64,000 bases of DNA from assembly GCA_963754285.1 (NCBI GenBank), contig CAVWFN010000007.1, positions 186,001-250,000 of the forward strand. The letters run 5' to 3'. Positions 1 through 8,489 of this stretch are shown here, in pieces. Position numbers and translations under genes: made by a program. This DNA is from RYN-133 sp963754285 (GTDB taxonomy: Bacteria > Actinomycetota > Actinomycetes > Mycobacteriales > Jatrophihabitantaceae). The notes beneath the pieces were generated by a model that was given only the letters and a program-made list of their open reading frames with translations, searched no databases and was not told where the DNA came from. Numbering within the stretch: the first letter of the stretch is position 1; every line of letters begins with the position of its first letter.

Positions 1-115
1 GCGTGGCCCAGTCCGACTCGTCGAGCGAGGTCAGCAACTCGGCGCACCGCCGGTACTCGGTCGCAGCAAGGTGCATCGCGCGGTCGCGATCGATCGCGGG
101 TTTCAGTGCGGTCAT
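1..115 (-). CDS. N-terminal fragment of a maleylpyruvate isomerase/DinB-type protein
   Basis: Only about 38 N-terminal residues lie in the window; the gene continues past base 1. The segment carries an LAATEYRR...LLTSLDESDW pattern, typical of the start of the mycothiol-dependent maleylpyruvate isomerase family (a DinB-like four-helix bundle). Its ATG overlaps the stop of the upstream TetR gene in an ATGA arrangement, so the two are probably co-transcribed and translationally coupled. The family call rests on a short stretch, and the substrate cannot be inferred. Confidence 0.6.
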   Translation of the reverse strand, partial: MTALKPAIDRDRAMHLAATEYRRCAELLTSLDESDWAT

Positions 116-735
116 CGATTTCTCCCTGCAGTTTTCGGACGGGCGGCGAGCCCGACCGAGTCGGCGTAGCTGTGCATGACGCGCGGAACGAGACGACGCC
201 AGCGCGTGCCTCCTGGATCGTTTGCTTCCTGTTGGGACACCAGCCCGGTGATCAGCGCAGTGAACACATCGACGTCGGCGGCCCTGGTGATGCCCATGGC
301 GCGCAGATTGATGCGGAGAATCTCGAGGGTTTCCACTGCGGCGGCGTACGACTCTTCGGTGGGGACGAAATCGGGCAGCACTCGCACGTTCATCAGTTGG
401 TTGCGCGCAGAGTCCGCGGTGGCGAAGTCGAAGAACGTCTGCGCCATGAAGACCAGCCGTTCGCGCGGATCGACGGGGGCCCTCGGCTCGGCGTCGCGGA
501 ACTGTGCCGTGGCTGCGCGCCATGCCTGCGCGTACATGGCGTCGAAGATCGCATTCTTCGATTCGAAGTGTGAGTAGAGCGAGGGCGGCTGCATGCCGAC
601 GCGCACCGCCACCTCTCGCAGGGTCAGGCCGGCAATGCCGTTCTGCCGCGCCACGTCCCACGCCGCGGACAAAATCTCCTGGCGGGTAGCCTCACGTCGT
701 TCGGCACGCCTATCGCGATTAGGTATTCCAACCAC
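112..735 (-). CDS. TetR/AcrR family transcriptional regulator
   Basis: A 207-residue protein with an N-terminal TetR DNA-binding domain at about residues 14-60: RQEILSAAWDVA helix, LTLREVAVRVGM recognition region, then the diagnostic PSLYSHFESK segment. The C-terminal half is the variable ligand-binding domain. The start is GTG. It probably represses itself and the overlapping downstream mycothiol-type gene, and may act on the divergent glycosidase gene, whose start lies about 175 bases away. The ligand is unknown. Confidence 0.85.
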   Translation of the reverse strand: MVGIPNRDRRAERREATRQEILSAAWDVARQNGIAGLTLREVAVRVGMQPPSLYSHFESKNAIFDAMYAQAWRAATAQFRDAEPRAPVDPRERLVFMAQTFFDFATADSARNQLMNVRVLPDFVPTEESYAAAVETLEILRINLRAMGITRAADVDVFTALITGLVSQQEANDPGGTRWRRLVPRVMHSYADSVGLAARPKTAGRNR

Positions 736-910
736 AGCTAGGACTGTGACGGCGCGACGGAGGGTTTGTCAAGCCTTCTTGTGGTTCGGGGTTCCAACGG
801 ACCGGGCCTTGCGGAACTTCTTCGACAATCGTCAGGTTCGGTGTGGTTTCGGCGGTTACTCTCCACCAATCGCAAGCCAGGCGATTCGTCATCGAAGGAA
901 AAGGTGCCAA

Positions 911-2653
911 GTGGCCGGGCAGCACAGTCAATCGCGTCGTCTGACGTCGATCATGACTCGGCTCCGTGTCGTCACGATATGCGTACTCGTGGCCGCAGCA
1001 GCGGGCGCAATCTCACCCGCACCGCCCCTGGCGAGTGCCGACACCTCCATCGGGATGGCTGTATCGGGGAATCGGCTGACGAGCAACGGCGTGCCGTTCC
1101 TGGCGCGCGGCTTCAACATGGTTGCTCTGCTGACTCCGCCGTGGTGCGTGCGCAAGGAGACCCAGCCCGCGGCGGCCATGTTCTCGCAGGCGGAAATGGA
1201 CGTGGCCAAGGAATGGCGGGCCAACACGCTGCGGTTCCAGATCAGCCAGGACGGCCTGACCGACCCGAACGTGTCGCAGGCGGACCGCGACGCCTACCTC
1301 GCCGAGGTCGAATCCGGCGTGGCGCTGGCGCGTGAGAACGGCTTCACTGTCATTTTGTCGATGCAGGACCAGTACCTCGGCTGTGGCCCGGTCCATCCCC
1401 TGCCGAGCAGCCAGACGGTCGCCGCCTGGAACGTGCTGGCACCGGTGTACGCCGCCGACCCGTACGTGATGTTCGAGTTGTTCAACGAGCCCGGCAACAT
1501 CAACGACGCCGCCGGCTGGGCGCAGTGGCAAAACGGCGGAACTTCGCCTGACACGAACCTCGGCGACCCCGCCGTGGGCGAGCAGACGCTGATCGACCAG
1601 ATCCGGGCGCTGGGAAACACGAACGTGCTCATCGCCGACGCCGCCCGCAAGGGTGAGCGCACATCGGGCATGCCCCTGCTGAGCGATCCCACCGGCAACC
1701 TGGCCTACGGCATCCACCCGTACTACTACACCAACGGGCCGTCGTGGTGGGACGCCGAGTACGGCGCGTACACCACCCAGGTGCCGGTGATCGCGACCGA
1801 GTGGAACTATCCGGCGAGTGGCTGCGGCACGGCCTTCGAGCGGCTCGCGCCCGCGCTGCTCGCCTACCTCGGCGCGCACGGAATCGGGGTGCTGGGTCAC
1901 GCGCTCGACATGCCCGGGACGACTGTCGCCAATTCCACGTGGACACCGACGAAGTGCGGCACCGCGGCCGGCGGATCGGGCCAGGTACTCAAGGACTTCT
2001 TTGCGAGCGAGGACCCGGACACGGTCGCTCCGTCCGTGCCGGGCTCCCTGCAGGGCAGCGCCGCGAGCGCAACGCGCATCGATCTGACCTGGGGTGCGAG
2101 CAGCGACGATCGCGGCGTCGTGGCGGGCTACCTCGTGCTGCGCGACGGCACCGTCATTGCACACACCGCCACGACGTCATTCAGCGACACGACGGTGGCG
2201 CCGAACTCCGCCTACAACTACACGGTGGAAGCGGTGGATCCAGCCGGAAACGTCAGCGACCCGTCGACCGCCCTCGAAGTCGACACGGGAGCCGATGTCA
2301 CGCCACCGACTGCCCCGAGCGGTTTGACCGCCGCCTACACGCCACCCTCGACGGTCGCACTCTCTTGGCAACCAAGCACAGACGATGTCGGCGTCGCGGG
2401 GTACACGATCTCGCGCGGCGGCACCGTGTTGACGACTACGACCGCGACCTCGAGCTCCGACAGCACGGTGACGTCCGGAACGACCTACGTCTACACGGTC
2501 AGCGCGTTCGACGCAGCGGGGAATGCCGGGCCGGCCGCGACCGTCAACGTCACGACGCAGCGATGCGACCCCGCCGACAACGCCCACCGGACTCACGGCG
2601 CGCATCACGGCGCCGAGTGCCGTGACCGTCTCGTGGCAACCGAGCACCGATAA
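911..2653 (+). CDS. Secreted GH5-family glycoside hydrolase with Fn3 domains (front part of a frameshifted gene)
   Basis: The protein has a Sec signal peptide (hydrophobic stretch VVTICVLVAAAAGAI, likely cleavage after ASA), a glycoside hydrolase family 5 (cellulase-like) domain at about residues 50-365, and two fibronectin type III domains at about 370-460 and 460-550. The GH5 acid/base glutamate is the E of FELFNEPG near residue 191 and the nucleophile is probably the E of ATEWN near residue 296. GTG at 911 was chosen because a GAAGGAAAAGG ribosome site lies 6 bases upstream; ATG at 953 is the alternative. After base 2555 the frame loses its homology and ends in about 30 junk residues. The expected continuation (third Fn3 plus PA14) lies one frame over at 2562-3260. 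The substrate, cellulose or another beta-glucan, is inferred from family only. Confidence 0.8.
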   Translation: MAGQHSQSRRLTSIMTRLRVVTICVLVAAAAGAISPAPPLASADTSIGMAVSGNRLTSNGVPFLARGFNMVALLTPPWCVRKETQPAAAMFSQAEMDVAKEWRANTLRFQISQDGLTDPNVSQADRDAYLAEVESGVALARENGFTVILSMQDQYLGCGPVHPLPSSQTVAAWNVLAPVYAADPYVMFELFNEPGNINDAAGWAQWQNGGTSPDTNLGDPAVGEQTLIDQIRALGNTNVLIADAARKGERTSGMPLLSDPTGNLAYGIHPYYYTNGPSWWDAEYGAYTTQVPVIATEWNYPASGCGTAFERLAPALLAYLGAHGIGVLGHALDMPGTTVANSTWTPTKCGTAAGGSGQVLKDFFASEDPDTVAPSVPGSLQGSAASATRIDLTWGASSDDRGVVAGYLVLRDGTVIAHTATTSFSDTTVAPNSAYNYTVEAVDPAGNVSDPSTALEVDTGADVTPPTAPSGLTAAYTPPSTVALSWQPSTDDVGVAGYTISRGGTVLTTTTATSSSDSTVTSGTTYVYTVSAFDAAGNAGPAATVNVTTQRCDPADNAHRTHGAHHGAECRDRLVATEHR

Positions 2654-3260
2654 CACCGCAGTGACCGGGTACCGGGTGACGCGCGATGGCGTCGCCATCG
2701 CCACCACGACGGCAACGACCCTGTCCGACGCGGCCATGCCCGCTGGGAAGAGCCATACGTACGCCGTGAGCGCGATCGACGCTGCGGGCAATTCCTCGCC
2801 GGCTGCGAGCATCGTCGTGACCGCGCCGGCGTCTGCGGCGCCCGGACTCACCGGGACCTACTTCGACACCGAGAACCTGACCGCGCAGAAACTCGTCCGA
2901 GTCGACCCGGGCGTCAACGCTGATTGGGGAACCCGATCGCCCGCGCCCGGCATCGGCGCCGACACCTTCAGCGTGCGGTGGACGGGGAGCATCCTGCCCG
3001 TCGCCAATGGCACGTACACCTTCTATGTGCGAGCAGACGAGGGTGCGCGGTTGTGGGTCAACGGCGTCCAGCTCGTCAACGCCTGGACGCAGGCGAGCGG
3101 GGTGGAGAAGAAGGCGACCGCGAAACTGAGCAGCACCCGCGCCTACCCGATCAAGCTGGAGTACCACGACCACACCGGCACCGCGAACGTCGTGCTGTCA
3201 TGGAGCAGCGCGACGCTGGCCAAGCAAGTCGTTCCCGCCGCTCAACTGCTCGCGAAGTAG
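2562..3260 (+). CDS. C-terminal Fn3-PA14 part of the frameshifted GH5 glycosidase
   Basis: This frame resumes where the GH5 gene loses sense. It starts with DATPPTTPTGLTARI, closely matching the linker VTPPTAPSGLTA before the preceding Fn3 domain, then completes a third Fn3 domain and ends in a PA14 domain (GLTGTYFDTENL ... NGTYTFYVRADEGARLWVNG ... LEYHDHTGTANVVLSW). PA14 is a carbohydrate-binding beta-barrel. One extra or two missing bases near 2555-2562 account for the break. There is no ribosome site or plausible start, so this is most likely the tail of one broken gene rather than a separate one. A sequencing error cannot be excluded. Confidence 0.75.
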   Translation, partial: DATPPTTPTGLTARITAPSAVTVSWQPSTDNTAVTGYRVTRDGVAIATTTATTLSDAAMPAGKSHTYAVSAIDAAGNSSPAASIVVTAPASAAPGLTGTYFDTENLTAQKLVRVDPGVNADWGTRSPAPGIGADTFSVRWTGSILPVANGTYTFYVRADEGARLWVNGVQLVNAWTQASGVEKKATAKLSSTRAYPIKLEYHDHTGTANVVLSWSSATLAKQVVPAAQLLAK

Positions 3261-3287
3261 CCGCACGCGCCACGGAGGTCGATCAGC

Positions 3288-4550
3288 TCAGCGCACGTGC
3301 CCGTCGCCGGTGACGATCCACTTCGTCGAGGTGAGCTCGGTAAGCCCCATCGGGCCGCGCGCGTGCATCTTCTGCGTCGAGATGCCTATCTCTGCACCGA
3401 ATCCGAACTCGCCGCCGTCGGTGAACCGCGTCGATGCGTTGACCATCACCGCCGCCGAGTCGACGCGCGCAACGAACCGGCGCGCTGTGTCGAGATCGCG
3501 CGTGACGATCGCCTCGGTGTGCCCGGACGACCAGCGGCGGATGTGCGCGATCGCCTCGTCGACATCAACGACGACCCGAGCGGCCATGTCGAGCGAGAGA
3601 TACTCCCGCGCCCAATCGTCGTCGGTCGCGCTCTGCACGCCGTCGAATGCGCCGAAGGCGTCGTCGCCGTGCAGCACTACGCCCGCGGCCTGCAGCGCCG
3701 ACGTGATGCGCGGCAAGAATTCCTCCGCGATGGCGCGATGCACCAGCAAGGTCTCGGCGGAGTTGCACACACTCACGCGCGAGATCTTCGAATTCACGAC
3801 CACGCGTTCGGCCATGTCGAGGTCGGCGGCCGCGTCGACGTAGACGTGGACGTTGCCGACGCCGGTCTCGATGACCGGCACCGTCGCGTTCTCGACCACA
3901 TAGTTGATCAGCCCTGCGCCACCACGCGGGATGATCAGGTCGACGAGGCCGCGCGCCCGCAGCAGATGGCCGACACTGGCTCGATCGGTGCCCGGAACCA
4001 GCTGGACGACATCGCTCGGCAACCCGGCCTTCTCAGCGGCTGCGGACAGCACCTCGACCAGCGCGACATTCGACCGATAGGCCGATCCGGATCCGCGAAG
4101 CAGCGCGGCGTTGCCGCTCTTGAGGGCAAGTCCGGCCGCGTCGACGGTGACGTTGGGGCGAGCTTCGTAGATCATCGCGACAACGCCGAACGGCACGCGG
4201 ACCTGGCGGATCTCGAGCCCGTTCGGTTGCGTGTAACCGCGCACGACTTCCCCGACCGGATCGGGCAGCGCCGCGATGTCGCGCAGTCCCTGCGCCATCG
4301 CCGCCACGCGGTCGTCATCGAGCTGCAGCCGGTCGATCAGGCCCGGGTTCAGCCCTGCCTCGCGGCCTGCCGCCACGTCGTCGGCATTGGCTGACACGAT
4401 CGCGTCGGTCGCGTTGTCGAGCGCGTCGGCCATCGCTACGAGCGCGACGTCCTTGTGGCCGCGGCTCACCGGGGCGAGTTCGGCGGATGCCTCGCGAGCA
4501 CGGGCAGCGACCTCGCGCACTTCCGCCTCGGTCGCGGCCTGCTCGCTCAT
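3288..4550 (-). CDS. proA: Glutamate-5-semialdehyde dehydrogenase (gamma-glutamyl phosphate reductase)
   Basis: ProA catalyses the second step of proline synthesis, the NADPH-dependent reduction of glutamyl-5-phosphate to glutamate-5-semialdehyde. The 420-residue length fits the family, with the aldehyde dehydrogenase-like fold, the ALKSGNAALLRGSGSAY segment and the catalytic cysteine in ISRVSVCNSAETLL. The start MSEQAATEAEV was chosen over an upstream in-frame ATG because the extra 30 residues do not resemble the family. It lies downstream of proB on the same strand, separated by the LapA-like gene, and the three probably form one transcript. Confidence 0.96.
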   Translation of the reverse strand: MSEQAATEAEVREVAARAREASAELAPVSRGHKDVALVAMADALDNATDAIVSANADDVAAGREAGLNPGLIDRLQLDDDRVAAMAQGLRDIAALPDPVGEVVRGYTQPNGLEIRQVRVPFGVVAMIYEARPNVTVDAAGLALKSGNAALLRGSGSAYRSNVALVEVLSAAAEKAGLPSDVVQLVPGTDRASVGHLLRARGLVDLIIPRGGAGLINYVVENATVPVIETGVGNVHVYVDAAADLDMAERVVVNSKISRVSVCNSAETLLVHRAIAEEFLPRITSALQAAGVVLHGDDAFGAFDGVQSATDDDWAREYLSLDMAARVVVDVDEAIAHIRRWSSGHTEAIVTRDLDTARRFVARVDSAAVMVNASTRFTDGGEFGFGAEIGISTQKMHARGPMGLTELTSTKWIVTGDGHVR

Positions 4551-4554
4551 GACG

Positions 4555-5022
4555 TCAGGATACGGAGCCCTTCCGGCGCGCTCGCTTCGAATTCCGACTG
4601 GGATGGTTGCGGTGTCGGCGATAGCGCAGCAGCCACGCAATCAGCGCACCCAGGACTGCAGCGATCACGATCGGCAGCGCGACCGGCATCGTGTACTCCG
4701 GGACGATCAGCCGCACCTTGACGTCTTTGGTGTTCTCGAAGATGAAGATCACGACGAGAACGAGCAGGATGCCGCCGAGGATCTGGCCGATGCTGACCGA
4801 GCGCTTGGCCTCGGGCTCAACAGCACCCGGGCGCTGGCCCGGTTGCGGCGGCTGGCCACCGGGGCCGGGTTGGCCGGGGCCGGGCTGGCCGGGGCCGGGC
4901 TGACCGGGCTGGCCACCGGGGCCGGGCTGACCGGGGCGGGGCTGACCGGGCCCACCGTGCTGCGGCGGCGGCGCTGGCGGCGGTGGACCTGGCGGGCTAG
5001 TCATACCTGAAGGCATACCCAC
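4555..5022 (-). CDS. LapA/DUF1049-like membrane protein with Pro/Gly-rich N-terminal tail
   Basis: A protein of up to 155 residues. The first 75 are a low-complexity Pro/Gly/Gln tail with repeated GQPGPGQPGP units. Then come a transmembrane helix (IGQILGGILLVLVVIFIF), the FENTKDVKVRLIVPEYTMP segment typical of the LapA (DUF1049) domain, a second helix and a basic C-terminus. LapA in enterobacteria takes part in envelope assembly; the role of actinobacterial homologues is unknown. It sits between proB and proA. The start could be six residues further in (ATG at 5004), since neither start has a convincing ribosome site. Confidence 0.75.
   Translation of the reverse strand: MGMPSGMTSPPGPPPPAPPPQHGGPGQPRPGQPGPGGQPGQPGPGQPGPGQPGPGGQPPQPGQRPGAVEPEAKRSVSIGQILGGILLVLVVIFIFENTKDVKVRLIVPEYTMPVALPIVIAAVLGALIAWLLRYRRHRNHPSRNSKRARRKGSVS
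4857..4960. repeat. GC-rich tandem repeat encoding the Gly-Gln-Pro tail
   Basis: Degenerate short repeats of the type GGGCTGGCCGGGGCC run through this stretch. They encode the GQPGP units of the LapA-like protein. Such a tract is prone to slippage and strong RNA structure. Confidence 0.6.
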
Positions 5023-5041
5023 TAAAACGGCTGATTTGCAG

Positions 5042-6133
5042 CTACATGAGGACGAGGTCGTCGCGATGCACGACCTCGCGGCGGAATTCGGCCGGCAGGT
5101 CGGCGGTCTTGTGTCCGAGCAGGCCGGGCAGATCGGCCGCGTCGTAGCCGACGAGCCCTCGCGCTACTACGGCACCATCGGGATCGGCGAGCTCGACCGG
5201 CTCGCCCGAGTAGAACTCACCCGACACCGCGGTGACGCCGGCCGGCAACAGCGACATCCGGCGCTCGACGACAGCCGCGACCGCGCCGGCGTCGAGGACG
5301 AGGCGCCCGCGTGGGCTCGTCGCGTGGCGCAGCCAGAACAGCCGTGACGCCGAGCGGTCGCCGGCGGCATGGAACAACGTCCCGACCGTGCCTCGCAGCG
5401 CGTCGTGCACCTGCTCGCCGGCGGCCAACAGCACCGGGATGCCTTCGGACGTCGCCACCGCCGCCGCATCGATCTTGGTCACCATGCCACCCGAGCCGAC
5501 GTGGCTGCCCGAGCGCGTCACGTCCACCCCGTCGAGTTCGGCCATCGACCGCACCTCGGGGATGAACCGCGCGTCCGGACGGCCGGGCTTGCCGGTGTAG
5601 AGCCCGTCGACGTCACTGAGCAGCACCAGCGCCTGCGCGGCGATCAGGTGCGCGACGAGTGCTGCCAGCCGGTCGTTGTCGCCGAAGCGGATCTCGTGCG
5701 TGGCAACGGTGTCGTTCTCGTTGACGACCGGGACGATGCCGAGTGCCAGCAGGCGCTCGAGAGTGCGGTTCGCGTTGCGGTAGTGGCCGCGGCGGTGCAG
5801 GTCGTCGGCGGTCAGCAGCACCTGGCCGACGCCGAGGCCGTAGCGGGCGAACGACGCCGCGTACCGCTCGGCCAGCAGCAACTGCCCCACGCTGGCGGCC
5901 GCCTGCTGCGTGGCGAGATCGCGCGGACGTGCCTTGAGCCCGAGCGGGCCGATGCCTGCTGCGATCGCTCCTGAGGACACGAGCACCACTTGCTGGCCGG
6001 AACCGACGCGCGCGGCGACCGCATCGACGATCGCGTCCAGCCGAGCCGGATCAAGCCGTCCGCGAGAGGTGAGCGACGACGATCCCACTTTCACGACCGT
6101 CCGCGGAGCCTCAGCGATCGCGCCCCTGGTCAC
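5042..6133 (-). CDS. proB: Glutamate 5-kinase
   Basis: ProB phosphorylates glutamate to glutamyl-5-phosphate, the first and normally proline-inhibited step of proline synthesis. The 363 residues comprise an amino-acid kinase domain (VVKVGSSSL start, VVLVSSGAIAAG, PVVNENDTV, RFGDNDRLAALVA, LLSDVDGLYTG) at about 10-255 and a C-terminal PUA domain at about 270-355 (GRLVLDAGAVAAV). It is downstream of obgE, separated by 94 bases that hold a long nested palindrome, and upstream of the LapA-like gene and proA. Confidence 0.96.
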   Translation of the reverse strand: MTRGAIAEAPRTVVKVGSSSLTSRGRLDPARLDAIVDAVAARVGSGQQVVLVSSGAIAAGIGPLGLKARPRDLATQQAAASVGQLLLAERYAASFARYGLGVGQVLLTADDLHRRGHYRNANRTLERLLALGIVPVVNENDTVATHEIRFGDNDRLAALVAHLIAAQALVLLSDVDGLYTGKPGRPDARFIPEVRSMAELDGVDVTRSGSHVGSGGMVTKIDAAAVATSEGIPVLLAAGEQVHDALRGTVGTLFHAAGDRSASRLFWLRHATSPRGRLVLDAGAVAAVVERRMSLLPAGVTAVSGEFYSGEPVELADPDGAVVARGLVGYDAADLPGLLGHKTADLPAEFRREVVHRDDLVLM

Positions 6134-6147
6134 GCCTCGTCCGATCC

Positions 6148-6217
6148 CGCGAGTGGACAGTAATCGCGCGAGTGGTCACTTATAAGTGACCACTCGGCGC
6201 ATAAATGACCACTCGCG
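6148..6217. repeat. Nested palindromic element, copy 1 (AGTGGTCA core)
   Basis: The intergenic space between obgE and proB holds a perfect 28-base palindrome at 6169-6196 (arms CGAGTGGTCACTTA / TAAGTGACCACTCG). It is enclosed by a second pair of arms, CGCGAGTGG at 6148-6156 and CCACTCGCG at 6209-6217, which share exactly the same centre. The 70 bases therefore hold four copies of an AGTGG motif, two in each orientation. A matching nested element lies at 43406-43468, and its right-arm sequence recurs at 53418-53434. There is no T-run, so a simple Rho-independent terminator is unlikely. Confidence 0.85.
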
Positions 6218-6227
6218 GAGGAGGCGG

Positions 6228-7664
6228 TCACGTCTCGTCACCGGAGGGCGGGTAGTGGGACGGGCGGCGGGCACGCTTGGCGGCGAGGCGATCCTCGGCC
6301 GAGACGCGGGAGGAGGTGTTGAACCGCTCGTCGCTGCCTCGGCGCGTCGGGACGTAGCCCTCGTCGATCCCGGCGGTGGGCTCGAAGTCGAAGGTCATCG
6401 CGCCGATCGTCACCGCGTCGCCGGGCTGGGCACCCTGGCGGGCGAGTTCCGCCTCGACCCCGAGCCGGTTGAGCCGGTCGACGAGGTAGCCGACCGCCTC
6501 GTCGTTGTCGAAGTCGGTCTGACGCACCCAGCGTTCCGGCTTCGCACCGCGCACGACGAACCCTTCGGCCTGTGCACTGACGGTGAATCCTGCATCGTCG
6601 ACGGCTCTGGGCTGCAGCACGATGCGCGTGCTCTCGAGCGCAGGACGCCCAGCTCGGTCGGCCTGCACAGCAGCGGCCAGTGCGAAGGTCAGCGCTCGCA
6701 GGCCTTCATGGGCCACCGCAGAGATCTCGAAGACCTGCAGCCCGCGCGCCTCGAGTTCGGGACGGACGAAGTCGGCCAACTCGCGCGCCTCGGGCACGTC
6801 GATCTTGTTCAGCGCGACCAGCCGCGGCTTGGCGAGCAACTCGCCGAACGTGCCCTGATACTGCGCGAGCTCAGCCTCAAGAGCGTCGAGATCGCTGATC
6901 GGATCGCGTCCCGGCTCGAGGGTCGCGCAGTCGAGCACGTGCAGCAGCACGGAGCACCGCTCGACGTGGCGCAGGAAATGCAGGCCGAGGCCCTTGCCCT
7001 GCGCAGCGCCCGGGATCAGCCCTGGCACGTCGGCGACGGTGAAAGTTGTCTCGCCTGCGTCGACCACGCCGAGGTTGGGCACGAGCGTGGTGAACGGGTA
7101 GTCGGCGATCTTGGGCCGGGCCGCCGACATCGCGGCGATCAGCGACGACTTGCCCGCACTCGGGAACCCGACCAGTCCGACGTCCGCGACCGACTTGAGC
7201 TCGAGCACGACGTCGCGCTCCTCGCCGGGCTCACCCAGCAGTGCGAACCCCGGCGCCTTGCGGCGCGTCGACGAGAGCGCGGCATTGCCCAGTCCGCCCC
7301 GTCCGCCCTCGGCAGCGACGAACGTGGTGCCCACGCCGATCAGGTCGGCCAGCACAGCACCGTCGCGGTCCACGACAACCGTCCCGTCGGGAACGCGCAG
7401 CTCCAGACCCGCGCCGTCGGCACCGTTGCGGTGACTGCCTGCCCCGCCCTTGCCGTTGCCGGCGCGCTGATGCGGGTGGTGGTGGAAGTCGAGCAGCGTG
7501 TGCACGTTCGAGTCGACGACAAGGGTCACATCGCCGCCGCGTCCGCCGTTACCGCCGTCCGGACCGCCGAGCGGCTTGAACTTCTCGCGATGGACGGACG
7601 CGACACCGTGGCCGCCGTTACCGGCAGCGACGTGGAGCACCACACGGTCGACGAAACCTGCCAT
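6228..7664 (-). CDS. obgE: GTPase ObgE/CgtA
   Basis: An essential ribosome-associated GTPase linked to large-subunit maturation and the stringent response. The 478 residues contain the glycine-rich Obg fold (about 1-158), the OBG-type G domain with P-loop FPSAGKSS near 168-175, switch DVPGLIPGAAQGKGLG and NKID motif, and a C-terminal OCT domain (about 350-430). The start MAGFVDRV was chosen over an ATG eight codons upstream because it matches the family and follows AAGG. It lies behind rplU and rpmA in the standard order, with a hairpin in between. Confidence 0.96.
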   Translation of the reverse strand: MAGFVDRVVLHVAAGNGGHGVASVHREKFKPLGGPDGGNGGRGGDVTLVVDSNVHTLLDFHHHPHQRAGNGKGGAGSHRNGADGAGLELRVPDGTVVVDRDGAVLADLIGVGTTFVAAEGGRGGLGNAALSSTRRKAPGFALLGEPGEERDVVLELKSVADVGLVGFPSAGKSSLIAAMSAARPKIADYPFTTLVPNLGVVDAGETTFTVADVPGLIPGAAQGKGLGLHFLRHVERCSVLLHVLDCATLEPGRDPISDLDALEAELAQYQGTFGELLAKPRLVALNKIDVPEARELADFVRPELEARGLQVFEISAVAHEGLRALTFALAAAVQADRAGRPALESTRIVLQPRAVDDAGFTVSAQAEGFVVRGAKPERWVRQTDFDNDEAVGYLVDRLNRLGVEAELARQGAQPGDAVTIGAMTFDFEPTAGIDEGYVPTRRGSDERFNTSSRVSAEDRLAAKRARRPSHYPPSGDET

Positions 7665-7686
7665 GATCCTTATCCAAGAAAACGAC

Positions 7687-7719
7687 AAGGGCGGCTCCCG
7701 GTCGCCCGGGGCCGCCCTT
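7687..7719 (-). terminator. Hairpin after rpmA, Rho-independent-like
   Basis: The stem AAGGGCGGC / GCCGCCCTT encloses a loop that can itself pair (CCCGG/CCGGG). On the minus strand it is followed by GTCGTTTTCTTGG, a modest T-rich tract. It sits between rpmA and obgE and may reduce read-through from the abundant ribosomal-protein transcript into obgE. Confidence 0.6.
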
Positions 7720-7736
7720 GGAAGAAGTCGGAGCCC

Positions 7737-7994
7737 TCAGGCTCCGGCCGGGACGATGTTGACGGTCTTGCGGCCTCGCGAGCTACCGAACTGCACGTTG
7801 CCTGGAACGAGCGCGAACAGCGTGTCGTCCTTGCCGCGGCCGACGCCCGTGCCGGGGTGGAACTTGGTGCCGCGCTGGCGGATCAGGATCTCGCCGGCCT
7901 TGACCTCTTGGCCGCCGAAACGCTTGACGCCGAGGAACTGCGGGTTCGAGTCGCGGCCGTTGCGCGAACTCGACGCACCCTTCTTGTGTGCCAT
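7737..7994 (-). CDS. rpmA: 50S ribosomal protein L27
   Basis: The 85-residue L27 begins MAHKKGASSSRNGRDSNPQ and contains the family segments LGVKRFGGQ, ILIRQRGTKFHPG and VGRGKDDTLFA. L27 binds near the peptidyl transferase centre, where its N-terminal tail reaches the tRNA 3' ends. No Firmicute-type cleavable extension is present. It is co-directional with rplU, 8 bases downstream of it. Confidence 0.97.
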   Translation of the reverse strand: MAHKKGASSSRNGRDSNPQFLGVKRFGGQEVKAGEILIRQRGTKFHPGTGVGRGKDDTLFALVPGNVQFGSSRGRKTVNIVPAGA

Positions 7995-8002
7995 GTCGGT
8001 GC

Positions 8003-8320
8003 CTACTTCCCGCTCTGCGAAATGCCGGTGACCTTGACCTGGGTCAGGCGCTGACGGTGGCCCATGCGCTTGTGGTAGCCGGTCTTGTTCTTGTACTTGT
8101 GAATCTTGATCTTGGGACCCTTGGTCTGCGCCACCACCTCAGCGGTGACGTTGGCCTTGGCCAGCTTGTCGGCGTCGTGGGTGACCGTCTCGCCGTCGAC
8201 GAGCAGGATCGGCGTGAGGGCGATCTGTGCGCCCGCCTCGCCGTCGAGCTTCTCGACCTCGATCACATCGCCTTCAGCGACCTTGTACTGCTTGCCGCCG
8301 GTCGTGACGATGGCGTACAT
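8003..8320 (-). CDS. rplU: 50S ribosomal protein L21
   Basis: A 105-residue L21 with the typical MYAIVTTGGKQYKVAEGDVI start and the C-terminal GYHKRMGHRQ..T.V motif. It binds 23S rRNA in the large subunit. First gene of the rplU-rpmA pair. The 169 bases upstream, up to the rne stop, presumably hold its promoter and leader, but no convincing promoter or leader structure was recognised. Confidence 0.97.
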   Translation of the reverse strand: MYAIVTTGGKQYKVAEGDVIEVEKLDGEAGAQIALTPILLVDGETVTHDADKLAKANVTAEVVAQTKGPKIKIHKYKNKTGYHKRMGHRQRLTQVKVTGISQSGK

Positions 8321-8489
8321 CGGGGAATCACTCCTGCCAACTGTGCTGCAACGTAAAGACAGCCCACCCTGCGGTAGGCCGTCGTCCAGATTACGGGACG
8401 GGCGAGGCCAAAGGCAAAACGCCGAGGTGACTTGTCACAAACGCCCGCCCCCTGGCGGTTGCCGGTCGGGGCACCACGGACTGCATCAC

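Noticed and set aside
6186..8054. 622-residue plus-strand ORF opposite obgE and rpmA
   Set aside because: It starts inside the palindrome and is antisense to conserved genes; a reading-frame shadow.
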